Positions 46,932 through 57,600 of a stretch of 64,000 nt of DNA are shown here, in pieces (position 1 is the stretch's first letter; each line of letters starts with the position of its first letter). Source of the DNA: Karalla daura (Eukaryota > Chordata > Actinopteri > Chaetodontiformes > Leiognathidae); the NCBI GenBank assembly GCA_029224185.1, contig CM055196.1, positions 8,652,589 to 8,716,588 on the forward strand. Reading direction: 5' to 3'. The notes beneath the pieces were generated by a model. The model was not told the origin of the DNA. It did no database searches and saw only the letters and a program-made list of their open reading frames with translations. The position numbers and the translations under genes were made by a program.

Positions 46932-49900
46932 CACAGAGACATAAATATGGAAACACAGGAAGCAGGCGTGTCGAGGAAACAGAGCTGCACCTTTTAGGCA
47001 CTACATTGAAAACATGTCCGCACACACAGGGAGGGAAAGGAGATAGGGACAGACGGCGTGCGTGTGTGTTTGGATTCACTGGGAACATCCCTGGCGGTGT
47101 TTTGATTCCCCGAGGAAGAGTTTGTCCGCGTGCCCCATGTCTCTGAGGTAAGGACCGGCTCGTCTCCCCTCCATGCCTGTGTTTTGGGTTCGTCGCTGAC
47201 AACAGGGGCCGGTCGGTGATTGACAGAGTGTGCAGGAATGAGAGCGTCCCTGTCTGTCCAGCCCTCTGGCGTTTTGCAAGGCGCGCTTCCCTTCAGTGGA
47301 TGTTGGGCAAATGCGCCGTTTCCTCCTTCTGTGTGACACGCTGCAGTCGTCCCCCTCTGCCCTGTCGTTTGTCTGCATTTCCCCAGAGCCCACCCCCTCC
47401 CGAGAGCCGAGGATCTGTGAATTACGTGGCTTCAGACCTCCGAGTGGCGCGCATGATTAATAGCTGCTTTAATCTGTGTGACTGGCCGCCTCTGCTGCTG
47501 CCCGTCTCTTCAGGAGTGTGCGAACATCAACTTCATGACTTGTAAAATGGCTGTAGGACTGGCTCTACCAGATCCTCCACCCCCCCCCCCCCCGCTCCCA
47601 TTCTTCAGACTTCTCCTTTCTTCGGCCCATTAGATGCTGATGCGGGACTTTTTCTGAATGCATCCAAACAGGTTCCAGAAAACCACTGTTGATAAAAGCT
47701 GAAATCACCAGATGAGCCCACATTGCTCCTCTGTTTTGGCCTCATGTCCTGCCATTACCCAGCCCCTGTCCCTCTGCCGGTGACGTTCAACTGTGTCGAT
47801 GAGCCTTTCACACAGCTCTGCTGTGAAGAATGCAGGAAGGAGCCGGAGTAATACCGCGTGAACTCTGGACTGTTTCTTCTCCCCGGCGACGGGCGTCACA
47901 ATGCCCGGCCTTTCAGCCACTATATAATGCCTATCTGGCCCCGGCACGGCCGACTTTAGTCACTCCACTGGCCCCTACAGCGTGAAGCGTGATCCTGTGA
48001 CTGCACCCAATGAGCTCGTACACTGGGAGAGGCTGTAGGTGGCCAAACACACCGAGCTGCAACACACACACACACACACAAGTCTCCAGTGATCCCTCTG
48101 TCCACAAAGGTGCAGTCTGGGTGTGGAAGCGCTAAACTCATTCAAACGTCTTCATGTTTGTGCCTTTATTCGGCATTTTGCCCTTGAATCCTTGGCTTTA
48201 AGTGAAGTAGAAGTAGTAGTGCGATCCTCACGGAAGCATCAGAACAGTGTTGACGCACTGGAAAGTCGCGGTTGAGCTACAGATCCAGTGTGAATTTAAA
48301 AAACTTGACGCGTTCGATGCGTCTGTCATGAGACAATATGCCCATTCTGCGGCGTCCGTTTTCCACCGGTCCCAGCCAGTTCATGTCAGAACAGGAAGGA
48401 TGAGGTGGGGGGGTGGGGGGGTGGGGGGTGTGGCCTGGTTGTCATGGAAAACAGAAATGTCAGAAATGCGACACTTTGATCTTACCCATCTCGGCTGCAA
48501 CATGGCAGGCTCGCATAACCCTAACCCAGCGAGAACAGTGAACTTACTGAGCATTACTCATCATTACACACGTCCTCAGGCTTCTACGCTCACTTGGATC
48601 AGCCCTGCTAATGACTCGGGTGTTTAACGGGTTAGCTACGAGCATGTCAAAGACAAGCAAACACACATTTTTTTTTTACAGAGGAAGCGCCTCATTAGAA
48701 TGATGCGATTATCCTTAATCTGCAATCACGGGGCAGCAATAGAGCAGCCAGTCCGAGCGTCTCGATATAGCCGTGACCTGGGTGTGTTCTCCCCCCGTCT
48801 CTCTCCGCGCGTCCCCAGGTTAAATGACTCGGTGCTGCTGGGCAATCACCACATGGAGCATGACGGCTTCTCGGACAAATCTGAGCGCGAGGCTCACGAC
48901 GACTGGGACGCGGCGGCCAACGAGAACGGCGGGCGGCTGACGGAGGAGAGCGACATGGACCAATCGGACGAGCTGTCGCCCGGGCCGCAGGCCACGGCCT
49001 ACGTGGAGCAGAGCACGGAGGAGATGGGAGAGGTGAGGGCGGCCCGGTCGCTCACCGAGCTCAGCTCTGTTTGCTGCAGGTCTCACACGGGGTTCGTCCC
49101 TTTGATGCTCCGTACGGGTGTCTAATATCGCGTGAAACTCATCTGCGTGTGTGCGCATCTGCAGGCAGGGGAGGCGTCCCAGGTGGAGACGGTGTCGGAG
49201 GAGAACAAGGGTCTGATCTGGGGCCTGTTGAAGCAGCTGCGGCCGGGCATGGACCTGTCCAAGGTGGTGCTGCCCACCTTCATCCTGGAGCCGCGCTCTT
49301 TCCTGGACAAGCTGTCCGACTACTACTACCACGCCGATCTGCTCTCACAGTTAGTGCCTTGTTCTTCAAGTCCATACGGCGCGTGTGTGTGGGTGTGTCC
49401 CCTTGGTTTGATTTATTTTCTATCAGCTCCTCCGATCTTAATGACATTCGCGTGCCTCCCTGTGCCCGCAGAGCTGTGCTGGAGGAGAGCGCGTACGGTC
49501 GGATCAAGCAAGTGTTGAGATGGTACTTGTCTGGGTTCTACAAGAAGCCCAAGGTGAGACGTGTCTCCCCCCCCTGCAGGCCTCTACCACCAGGTTGACC
49601 CTGCCTATGAGATACAACACCGTAAATCTGTATTTGTATACTTAAATGATCATTAGTTTAAACAAAGTCCGGTTTGCCCCACGGTGAGCGAAGCAGCCAT
49701 TTTGAGAGCAGTGCAGGACTTGTTGGTGTTTTTGTGAGACAGTGTAAGTCTCGGGCAGCTTGACGAACGACTCTGCTCGATCGACTCCTGCGTTGAAAAA
49801 CACCAGGCGATGCGCCCCATTAGTTTCCCCGCGTCCTGAGTCGACATCCTCGGTGGCAGCTAAGCGGGGAGCGTGGGCCGGCGGACAGCGCCGGTGGAGT

Positions 49901-52655
49901 GAGCTGGGCTTACTCAGCACTTTCACAGCACTCTCAGCACTCACCGAGCCCAGACCGGACTCATGCGATGCTCGTCATTACGTGCTGGTCATTTGCGACT
50001 CGCGGTCTGTCAAAACAAGAAGAGTAGATGATTAGAGAGGAGAGATCAGGCGCTGTTTACGGGGAGGCTGACGCAGCTCTCTGTGTTTTCCAGGGTCTGA
50101 AGAAGCCTTATAATCCGATCCTGGGGGAAACGTTCCGCTGCTGCTGGCTCCATCCTCAGACCGACAGCTGCACTTTCTACATCGCCGAACAGGTTAAACC
50201 AGACTCAGCGGCGCAGCATGTAAATGCAGAGGACGCGGCTCAGCCCTCGTGACCCAGTTTGCATAATCCAGCCACCGACCTGCAGAACATTCACCTGCCA
50301 AATGCATGCAGCGTTGGTAGCGATACGAGGGCGGCCGCCTCCTCTTCTCCTCTCTCTGCCGCTCAACCGTCTCTCTCTCTCTCTCTCCCCCTCTCTCTCT
50401 CATCTGTCAGGTGTCCCACCATCCGCCCATCTCTGCCTTTTACGTCTGCAACAGGAAGGATGGTTTTTCCATCAGCGGCAGCATCCTGGCCAAGTCCAAG
50501 TTCTACGGTAGGGACACACGCGCGCACCGAACCGGCAGAGGCCGCCGGCGCCACGCAGACACATCGATCGCCCCTTTGAGCCCCGTGTCCGCACGTTCCA
50601 CAGGTAACTCTCTGTCCGCCATTCTGGATGGCAAAGCCCGGCTGCTGTTCCTGAGCAGCGGGGAGGAGTACGTCATCACCATGCCCTACGCCCACTGCAA
50701 AGGTCAGAGTCACTGACGGCCATCATCATTCTGCCCGTGCACCTGAGGGACATGAGATTCTAACGAGGGGATTAGACGTCCCCAGTGCTGCTTCAGCCCC
50801 ACTTAGTGCTGATGTATCGACGATACATGGGGAGCCGAGCAGTCACCCTGTACGGCTCGGCCGGTCGAGTACGTGCACATTCAAGTACAGCTGTGTGTGT
50901 GTGTGGCTTCTCTCTTGCCTGTGATCTTAAGGGAAACGTCTCCAGTTCGTATGAACTCGGTGGTTGTGCAGGTTTGCATAGCATCTAATGTGCGCAGGGT
51001 CTCCAGAGTGTTGCTAAAATGTAAGCGGTGCTTCTGCACTGCCGTGCCTGAACTGAGCTCTCAGACAGCGGAAGACGAGAGGTGAACAGTGGGCGCAGTC
51101 CTGGTCGTCTGACTCACGTCCTGATGCTCTAAACACTGGGTCTCTCGCAGGTATCCTGTACGGCACCATGACATTAGAGCTGGGTGGGAAGGTGACCATC
51201 GAGTGTGAGAAAACCAAATGCTTCACAGAGCTGGAGTTCAAACTCAAGGTATATGTCATTTGTTGTCTGCAACTAACTATCACAAAGCTTCGACACTGCA
51301 CATCTTAAGGCGACAGTTTAAGTCCTTTGCCTTCGTTGCAGCCTTTCCTCGGAGGCTCCTGCTCCGTGAACCAGATCAGCGGGAAGATCTTTGTGGCAGA
51401 GGAACTCGTGGCCACCGTTGACGGACACTGGGTGAGGATGTGTGTCCAGCGTCTCTGTCTTTTGATCCCGTCTCCTTTTCCGAGTTCATCTGTCATCGTC
51501 CATCTCTGCCACTCAGCAGTGCTCTGGAGTATTTAGAGGCAGAGCTGGTAATTAGAGGTTGAAGAGCGGCGGGGGGGAACAGAGCAGGTGTAGGACATGA
51601 TCTAAGGGGCTTTCATCGCTGTGGGGGGGGGTGGGGGCTGTGTGACAAGAATTCCCCTTCACGTTCTCTCAGTAACGAGGTGTAACCCTGGGCAGATCCG
51701 GGTTTGTCTCTGTGAAGGTGACAGAGCTGTGCGTGGTCATGATTGCACTGAGCGTGGCGTTTCCCTGTCGCTGCGCATCAGGACAGCGAGGTGTTCATTC
51801 AGGAGAAGCGCTCGGGACTGAGGGAGACGCTGTGGAACCCGAGCCCGGACATTCGCAGCTGCCGCCTCAAGAGACAAGTGGTCCAGATCGACCAGCAGGG
51901 GGAGTTTGAGTCCGAGAGGTGAGCCTGTCTTACTGAGCCCATGCCTGACCTGTGTACATTTAGGCCCAGTGTGTCCAGAGGCTCCAGAGGTCAGTCTCTT
52001 GACTGGGCCTTTCTAATCTGATGGTGGGTTATGAAATGAAAATGGGCCGTAGTATGTCCGAGAGCCTCAATCTGCCCCCCCCACCCTCCCCTCCCCGACA
52101 GACTGTGGCAGCACGTGACCAGCGCCATCATGGACCGGGACCAGCTGCGCGCCACGCAGGAGAAGTTTGTGCTGGAGGAGGCCCAGCGGCGAGAGGCCCG
52201 GGAGAGAGGAGAGAAGGCCTGGGCCGCACGGCTCTTCCACCAGGACCCCGTCACCTCCGAGTGGACCTACAGGCATATGGAGTAAGTGAAGCGGCGTCTT
52301 TGTGGCGAGGGGCGGAGAGGTCCGGGATACGACGAGGCTGCGTCCTCAGCCCCGTGTGTTTGTTCTGGGTGGCAGCGTGCGGCCCTGGGACCCCGAGCGC
52401 TGTCTGGTGCAGTTCGAAAAGGACGGAGTGATCCAGACGCACGAGAAGAGCCAGTGGCAGCACAACGGGCTGTCCTTCAGCCACAGCTGGGCCGGCCAGC
52501 AGAAGGTGAGCCCAGCGCACCACAGATGGACGTGTCCTGAAGAGTTGAGCGGATCAAAAGCTGCGCTTTTAAAGTCCAGGCAGCAGCAGAACAGCCTGCC
52601 TCTATCCAGCTGTTGTTACATCACTGGGATGAGTTACAGTCTCTCTCTCTCTATC

Positions 52656-52716
<61 letters not shown>

Positions 52717-52775
52717 CTCTCTCTGTCTCTCTCTGTCTTTCTGTGTCTGTCTTTCTCTGCCTCTCTCTCTCTCTG

Positions 52776-52808
<33 letters not shown>

Positions 52809-53443
52809 TCCTCTCCCTCTCCCTCTCTCTCTCCTCTCAGGCCGAGGTGAACGGGAAACGCAGGAAGGCCAGCAGCCAGCCGTCCAGCTGCAGCCAGAAC
52901 ACAGAGAGCAGCAGCACCACGCCGGAGCCCACGCACGAGTCCTCTGACAATGAAGGTGAGACACACACGCACACACACACATTCACACGTACTCTCTCTC
53001 ATTAAAATTAGGGAGAATCTCTCGGGTTTAATCTGTAACCTGGTGCTCTCAGGATTTCCTAACCAGTGTGCACGGTGCAATAAGGAGGTGAAGGACATCG
53101 CCCTCATAGAAGCTTCCATCACATCGATACAGAAGACGCAGCAGGACATCCAGAGGTGAGTCATCTCTTCCTCCTCTACGGGGGGAAAAAAAAGCACATG
53201 TGATTTAGACTCATGTCTGAGTGTAGAAAAGACAGTCGGCGTCGTCTCCAGAGAGGCCGATGCCTGCAGTGTGTCTTGGTGGTAACCGTGCTCGTCCCTC
53301 CGTGCAGGAACCTGGTGGCTCTGAGCCGTCAGCTGGCCCGACAGAGGGCCACGGAGGACAGCATGTCGCTGACGGGCAGCCACTGCTTCATCCTGTGCGT
53401 GCTGCTCCTCTCGCAGCTCTTCCTCAACTACATCTTCACCTGA
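41555..53443 (+). CDS. osbpl5: Oxysterol-binding protein-related protein 5 (ORP5), complete
   Basis: Tail-anchored ER protein that, in mammals, tethers ER to plasma membrane and exchanges phosphatidylserine for PI4P. The 21 coding exons are 41555-41690, 41927-42000, 43262-43342, 44010-44111, 44227-44430, 45301-45385, 45463-45625, 48819-49032, 49165-49349, 49472-49553, 50094-50192, 50411-50507, 50604-50702, 51151-51248, 51342-51431, 51782-51918, 52102-52281, 52376-52505, 52841-52955, 53053-53155 and 53308-53443. They total 2,610 nt (869 residues; human ORP5 is 879), all GT-AG, with no break. The start MKEENLFHRRFSLCP is the ORP5 leader, which separates it from ORP8. Layout: acidic/Ser leader, coiled or basic linker (residues about 98-123), PH domain (about 124-240), linker, ORD (about 360-720), and tail anchor (about 848-869). 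Confidence 0.95.
42001..42063 (+). other. osbpl5: In-frame extension of osbpl5 exon 41927-42000 with stop before a second donor
   Basis: Reading on through the donor at 42000/42001 gives 20 coding-looking residues (RRPSSRLGSPFNSSLSLSP) and a TAG at 42061-42063, directly followed by a strong donor-like GTGAGC. If the second donor were used, the mRNA would contain a premature stop. It could also be chance. Confidence 0.3.
42479..42501 (+). repeat. 23-base C homopolymer
   Basis: Uninterrupted cytosines in the second coding-region intron of osbpl5. The exact count is prone to sequencing error. Confidence 0.85.
43626..44008 (+). repeat. (CT)n microsatellite ending at an osbpl5 splice acceptor
   Basis: About 380 bp of CTCTCT with scattered TG, CG and TA interruptions runs straight into CAG at 44007-44009, so it is the pyrimidine tract of exon 44010-44111. 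Long Ser-Leu and Arg-Glu open frames on the two strands are artefacts. Confidence 0.95.
44010..45625 (+). CDS. osbpl5: osbpl5 basic linker and PH domain exons
   Basis: Exons 44010-44111, 44227-44430, 45301-45385 and 45463-45625. The first gives VQKQNYRQEKKRAAKELF, a charged helix. The next three give the PH domain, starting WLKIRGSLKSWTKLWCALKP and ending at GRCWMDALELSLSC, with the usual C-terminal helix tryptophan. In ORP5 this domain binds PI4P and PI(4,5)P2 at the plasma membrane. Identity with the mammalian protein is very high across IERPSKKDGFCFKL. Confidence 0.92.
44590..44697 (+). repeat. Dispersed repeat half joined to (AC)n
   Basis: GTGTTACAGGGGTCTGCTGG, CCAGTGGTCACAAGG and AAATACACCCTGG lead into an (AC)n tract at 44645-44695. 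This is the usual arrangement of the dispersed repeat before its microsatellite. It lies in the osbpl5 intron 44431-45300. Confidence 0.65.
45045..45090 (+). repeat. Short dispersed repeat fragment
   Basis: GTTAGGCTCCAGCAGACCCT matches the core of the repeat fragment at 1018-1125. It is in the same osbpl5 intron as the copy at 44590. Confidence 0.45.
46086..46151 (+). repeat. (GA)n/(GACA)n microsatellite
   Basis: A purine-rich GAGA tract mixed with GACAGACA in the osbpl5 intron 45626-48818. Confidence 0.9.
46735..46810 (+). promoter_or_regulatory. osbpl5: Intronic promoter-like segment with CCAAT box and CLEAR/E-box palindrome
   Basis: A CT-rich, GC-rich stretch is followed by CCAAT at 46774-46778 and the 10-bp palindrome GTCACGTGAC at 46796-46805. 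The latter equals the CLEAR consensus bound by TFEB/TFE3/MITF factors and also contains the USF E-box CACGTG. Spacing of CCAAT to E-box is about 20 bp. No TATA box is seen. Promoter activity is inference. Confidence 0.45.
46811..47147 (+). CDS. osbpl5: Candidate alternative first exon of osbpl5 (short PH-less form)
   Basis: The segment ends in a strong donor, CTCTGAG/GTAAGG at 47147/47148. An ATG at 47137-47139 reads Met-Ser-Leu and leaves two bases, AG. Splicing to 48819 gives AGG then TTA AAT GAC, so MSLR joins in frame to LNDSVLLGNH. The product would be about 591 residues, with linker, ORD and tail anchor but no PH domain. Against it: the ATG context is weak (C at -3) and at least three upstream ATGs with short frames occur (46824, 46947, 47014), plus a longer frame 46877-47146 overlapping the ATG. 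Short and long forms are known for other ORP genes. Confidence 0.35.
46898..46930 (+). repeat. (AC)n microsatellite
   Basis: A pure AC tract of about 33 bp inside the candidate alternative first exon. Confidence 0.93.
47148..48818. other. osbpl5: osbpl5 intron, no supported exon
   Basis: It holds a C-run at 47580-47593, a short (CA)n at 48062-48080, and a G-rich stretch at 48403-48430 (several runs of four or more G). No further exon is supported. Confidence 0.6.
48819..52281 (+). CDS. osbpl5: osbpl5 lipid-transfer (ORD) exons
   Basis: Exon 48819-49032 is an acidic linker (SDKSEREAHDDWD, EESDMDQSDE). The ORD starts in exon 49165-49349 with the lid region LLKQLRPGMDLSKVVLPTF and DKLSDYYYHADLL, which holds the phosphatidylserine and PI4P contact leucine/lysine region. 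The OSBP fingerprint EQVSHHPP is split between exons 50094-50192 (ending EQ) and 50411-50507 (starting VSHHPPISAF); its two histidines bind the PI4P phosphate. Later exons carry GILYGTMTLELGGKV and ATQEKFVLEEAQRR. All key residues are kept, so lipid exchange should be intact. Confidence 0.93.
50370..50402 (+). repeat. (CT)n tract next to an osbpl5 acceptor
   Basis: CTCTCT with a short CCCC interruption ends 8 bases before the CAG at 50408-50410 and serves as the pyrimidine tract of the exon encoding VSHHPP. Confidence 0.9.
52640..52839 (+). repeat. (CT)n microsatellite ending at an osbpl5 splice acceptor
   Basis: About 200 bp of CTCT with TATC, TGTC and TTTC interruptions runs into CTCAG at 52836-52840, directly before exon 52841-52955. 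Long reverse-strand Arg-Glu frames through it are artefacts. Confidence 0.95.
52841..53443 (+). CDS. osbpl5: osbpl5 C-terminal linker and tail anchor
   Basis: Exons 52841-52955, 53053-53155 and 53308-53443. A Ser-rich segment (RRKASSQPSSCSQ, TESSSTTPEP) is followed by a helix (IEASITSIQKTQQDIQRNL) and a C-terminal hydrophobic segment (HCFILCVLLLSQLFLNYIF) ending at TGA 53441-53443. This is the ER tail anchor typical of ORP5 and ORP8. Confidence 0.93.
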
Positions 53444-54600
53444 GCCCGGCTCCTCGCCAGGGCAGGAGTTTCCCATCCAGCGCTGATCTGGCATCGCCGC
53501 CCCCCCCCCCTTCCACTTCCCCTCCAGAGGAAAAAAAAAGCAAACGGCAAGCACAGACTCCAATCAGCAAATGAGGGTCGGACCCCTCAGATCAGCGTCC
53601 AGTGGGCAACGTTGCCCCCTCCCCCCCCCCCCCCCACCCCCGTTTGGTTTCCTCTGTGAGGGGAGGAGCACGGACACATTAAAAGCAATAAACACAGCCA
53701 CAGCCACCGCCTGTCAGTCATCTGCAGAGAGGAACGGCACCCCCTAGTGTAGCCAGACTGAAACTGCACCGGCACCCGCGCACTTTGGACAGGATAGGAG
53801 GGACGAGATGATACAAACAGCACGGCTAAAGAATAGAAAAAAGAAAAAAAACAGAAAAAAAAAGATTTTGACTTACAGATGAAATGTAAAAAAAAACAAA
53901 AAAACAGATAATGTATGGAGATTTTGCAAAAAGAAATGACAGAGAGGATGTTTCACCATTCCTTAGTGTCTTTTTATATAACCCTGCAATACTGTCTATC
54001 TGTGTGCCATGTGTGTTGTCCGTACCTACAGTACAGTAGGCCCTATGGGCGCAGGCTGATCACCGCTTGGACTTCTCCTACTCCCCTTCCACTCCAGACA
54101 TTTGGGCCTTAACGCTGAAGCCAAAAAAAAAAAGAGGAAGAGAGAGAGAAAAAAAACAAAAGAAGAAGCGAGACGTGTACAAGCAAAGAAGGAATATCTT
54201 CCGACAGTGCAATTCTGTGTTTTGTATCGATGTACGCTCGAGTAACACTCTGTCTCATCTTTTATCGATGATGATTTTACCAAAACAGTATTTTATAATC
54301 CGAAAGGACAAAGAGTACTTGTTTACAGGGAGCACTGTGTGTGTGTTTGTAGGGACACGCAGGAAGGGACGGATAATGAGACTGAGCCGGGGCAGAGAGC
54401 CAAACAAGAGTGTCTTTGCATTTGTGTGCCTGTAGCGCTGCGGCGGGGAGGCGTGACGGCGTAGCGCCGCTCCGGTCCAGGCCGTGACGCCAGTGCGTAC
54501 AATCAGTTATGTGGAGGAGCAGCGCGTGGAGGAGGGGACGCAGAGCGCATGAGTGAGGGGGGAGAGAGACAAGACAACAATTAAACTTTGGCCTAACTGA
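53444..54600 (+). other. osbpl5: osbpl5 3' UTR (extent uncertain)
   Basis: A canonical AATAAA lies at 53687-53692, 244 nt after the stop, and an ATTAAA at 54580-54585. The UTR contains C-runs (53500-53510, 53618-53634) and A-rich stretches (53838-53905). Which signal is used cannot be read from DNA. Confidence 0.5.
53687..53692 (+). terminator. osbpl5: Polyadenylation signal AATAAA, osbpl5
   Basis: A consensus hexamer in the proximal 3' UTR, preceded by ATTAAAAGC. A G/T-rich downstream element is not obvious. Confidence 0.45.
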
Positions 54601-57600
54601 AGGAGTTGTGGGTGTGTGTGTGTGTGTGTGCGCGTGCGCGTCTCGGCCCACACCATATTCAAGTGACTGTTTGAAGATGTGAACACTGTAACGAGTTTCT
54701 TTCTTTTTGTTCTTTTAATCAATTTGTATATATTTCTGTGTTTCAGAGGAGATTTCAGAATGTATTTATTGGGTGATTAACCTTGACTTTCCTAATCTAC
54801 TTCAGCTCGGAGGAAGGAGACCAGGGGTGACAATCGCTCTCCCAGGGTTTTGTGGGTTCGTCACATTTGTATGTGTGTTTGTGTGTGTGCACGTGCGTGT
54901 ATGTATGTGTGTGTGTGTCACCATAAGGTTGCACTTGTGTGTCTGTGTCTGCGTGTGTGTGTGTGTGTGTGAGAGAGAGAAAGCCATTACGGCCGCACTA
55001 ATCCAAGCCAGGTCTGTGATCTGTGCTTTTAAACTGGTTTTAGACCCTTGCATTTCAGTCTCCATTGCCAGTACTGATCTACCCAATGGGAGAGACTCGG
55101 GGAGCACAAAGAAGGAAGTTGACTCGTTGAATGCTTTTTATTTACACCTTAATTTGTTTATTCATTATTTTCCTGTTTTCTACTCTACTGCCATGTTGTG
55201 GGGATTCTACATGCCACATATTTTTGTCATATGGAATGAAATCTACCGAGAACATGATGTTACCAGATGTTTTCATTCATACCTGTTGCATACTGTAGCA
55301 CTACAGTAAAACATTTTAACCCTGCCTCTGCCTTTGACCCTCATTGACGCCTTCACGGGAGAAAATCTCCACTCACTGGTCCACAAAAGCACAAGGAATG
55401 TTTCCACCCATACACATGCTGTCCACCAGGGGGAGGTGTTGATGTGTGGATAATTGATCGTGACCAGATTGGACCAGAGTATTTGTCACGTTTCTGACCA
55501 ACAGGACTGCAGATACGTAGACAGAGTTATCGGTTAAACTCAGCTGCAGGGGACCGAGTCCTCACAGGGGGCCCACAGGCCAGACTTAACAACGTTGATG
55601 GCGACATTTTTCTTGCGACTGGTTACGGAGGCCCAAGTCAAACACGAGCGGGTGAAAATCTGCCGGTAGACACCACATGGATCAACATCTCTGCCACACA
55701 GGCAGATTTAAGCTCGTGACGGTAAACAGGATTGTGTTCAGGAGCCACCCCGTAATGCTGGAGGTCTGCAGAGACTAATAAAAACTATGGTGTAAGATAC
55801 AAGATTATATCTTTAAAATAACACATGGACAAACATAAAAGGGCACTTTTCTTAGTTTCTTGACTTGCAGTTGACTCCCTTTCAGTCCCTCTCACTTCGA
55901 TATAACACGATGTGACTGTCGGTGCTGCAGTTTAGTTCCCCTCCGCCTTAAACGTTGAAACCTTTGAAGTGTGCTGGGCTGAATAGCAGACATATCAGAG
56001 TGTCAGGTTTACCCAAACAGAGATTAATCCACAGAAGAGGAATGTGTTTGTGGGTCGCTGGTCTCTTTTGTTACCTGGAGCCTTTCTGAACGGCTCGGCC
56101 TCTACTTCCACTGCTTCTGTGGCCAAAAGACACCCAGTTGTCAGCAGCCACCTACCCTGCTTTCAAAGGCTGTGACGATGTTATTAATTCAGCCCGGAGC
56201 GGCGTCACATTGTGCCACAGACTCGGCACTGGAGTCACCATGAGAGCAAATGAAGAGCTGATGAGCACTTCCATTGACACTGTGACAAGAAACCGTCAAC
56301 AGCTCCTCAAACGGCGCACATGAGAGACATTTACCCGCCTTTGTTCACCTCTGCAGTCATTACAGCGTTGGCACAAGAACAATTACACAGAGGTGCTTCG
56401 GGGACTTTCTGTCCCGCTTAAAGACAGTCAAGGTATTCACCTAAAACAAAGAGGGTGAGCACAGCGTGTATCCGCTGTGGACGTCTCTACCGAAGATCCC
56501 AACCAGATAGAAAGAGGGTTTGTATAGAAGTTTGTAAAAGCGGTGGCTGTGGTGAACATGCGAACACGGCGAGGACAAGGGTCGGGTCACAGAGGAGTGG
56601 GCAGCACTGGCGGCCATGCTGAGTAAAGATCGGGGAATAATCTCCCCCGTGGCTTATTTCTATTCTCCAGTTGGCTGGATGTGTGAGTGGGAGCACACTG
56701 GACCATTGTGTTGTCGACTGGGGGTGACGGAAGGAGCGACAGCCCAAATTAGGCCAGAGGAGAGCACGAGCGTGTGTATGTGTGTGTGTGTGAGTTTTCA
56801 TTTTCCAGGCTGTCTGCACTTCATCATAGGAGGTTCCTCTCCCTCTCTGACTAAGTTTGTAACAGTTTCCCTGCCTTGTGTGTGTGCGTGTGTGTTTATT
56901 TCTCCTGGCGTTGGTTGACTGGGCAGTGTAAACTGCTCTGTGGTCAAACATCCACCTACTCACTGCTATTCAGACATCACAGTCACATGGATGCAGAAGT
57001 ATTACATCAGCCATACCCGAGTTCACTGCTTGGACCTTTCGTCGTTCCAGAGATGTTTCTCACATATTAAGAAAAACGCACGGAAATGATGGTGAAACAG
57101 TTTTGAGGTTATGACATCAGTTCATGATGGTTTGCATGGTTCTACTCAATAACAAAGCCCCTCTAAACTCCATTAACACTTACATTAATCTCATATATGC
57201 TGACAAATGTGCAAAATGTGTAAGTAATGACTTCAGGCGCTGGGCCACCACTGAGGAGTCACTGAAATTGATTTGTGCTGAAAATACAATTTTTACAACG
57301 TACTTCTTAGTCCAGATCAAATAAACCAATAAACCACAGATAATGTGTTCATGAGCTTCAGCTGTGCAGTTTGGAAAAAAAAAAAAAAACACCCTGCTCA
57401 TAGTTTCCTCTCTGTTTCCAGTCTTCGAGCTGGGCTAACCCAAACAGCTGCGACAGTCAAGTCCGATCATTTTTACAGTTGGAATAAGTTTATTTTCAGA
57501 AGCTGTCATGTTTATGTTCCATCCATTATTCCCGTGACTTTCAGCACCGCTGAGCCATATTTAGACGGTAAATAATCCTTTTATTGTGCGGCTGTGATCC

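Noticed and set aside
41555..53443. Assignment of the ORP gene to osbpl8
   Set aside because: The N terminus (MKEENLFHRRFSLCP, IDPHTLTRNL) and C-terminal region match ORP5 better, although the PH and ORD parts are similar in both paralogues.
52634..53563. Reverse-strand open frame of 309 codons
   Set aside because: It is antisense to osbpl5 exons and the (CT)n tract, with no domain and low-complexity Arg-Glu content.
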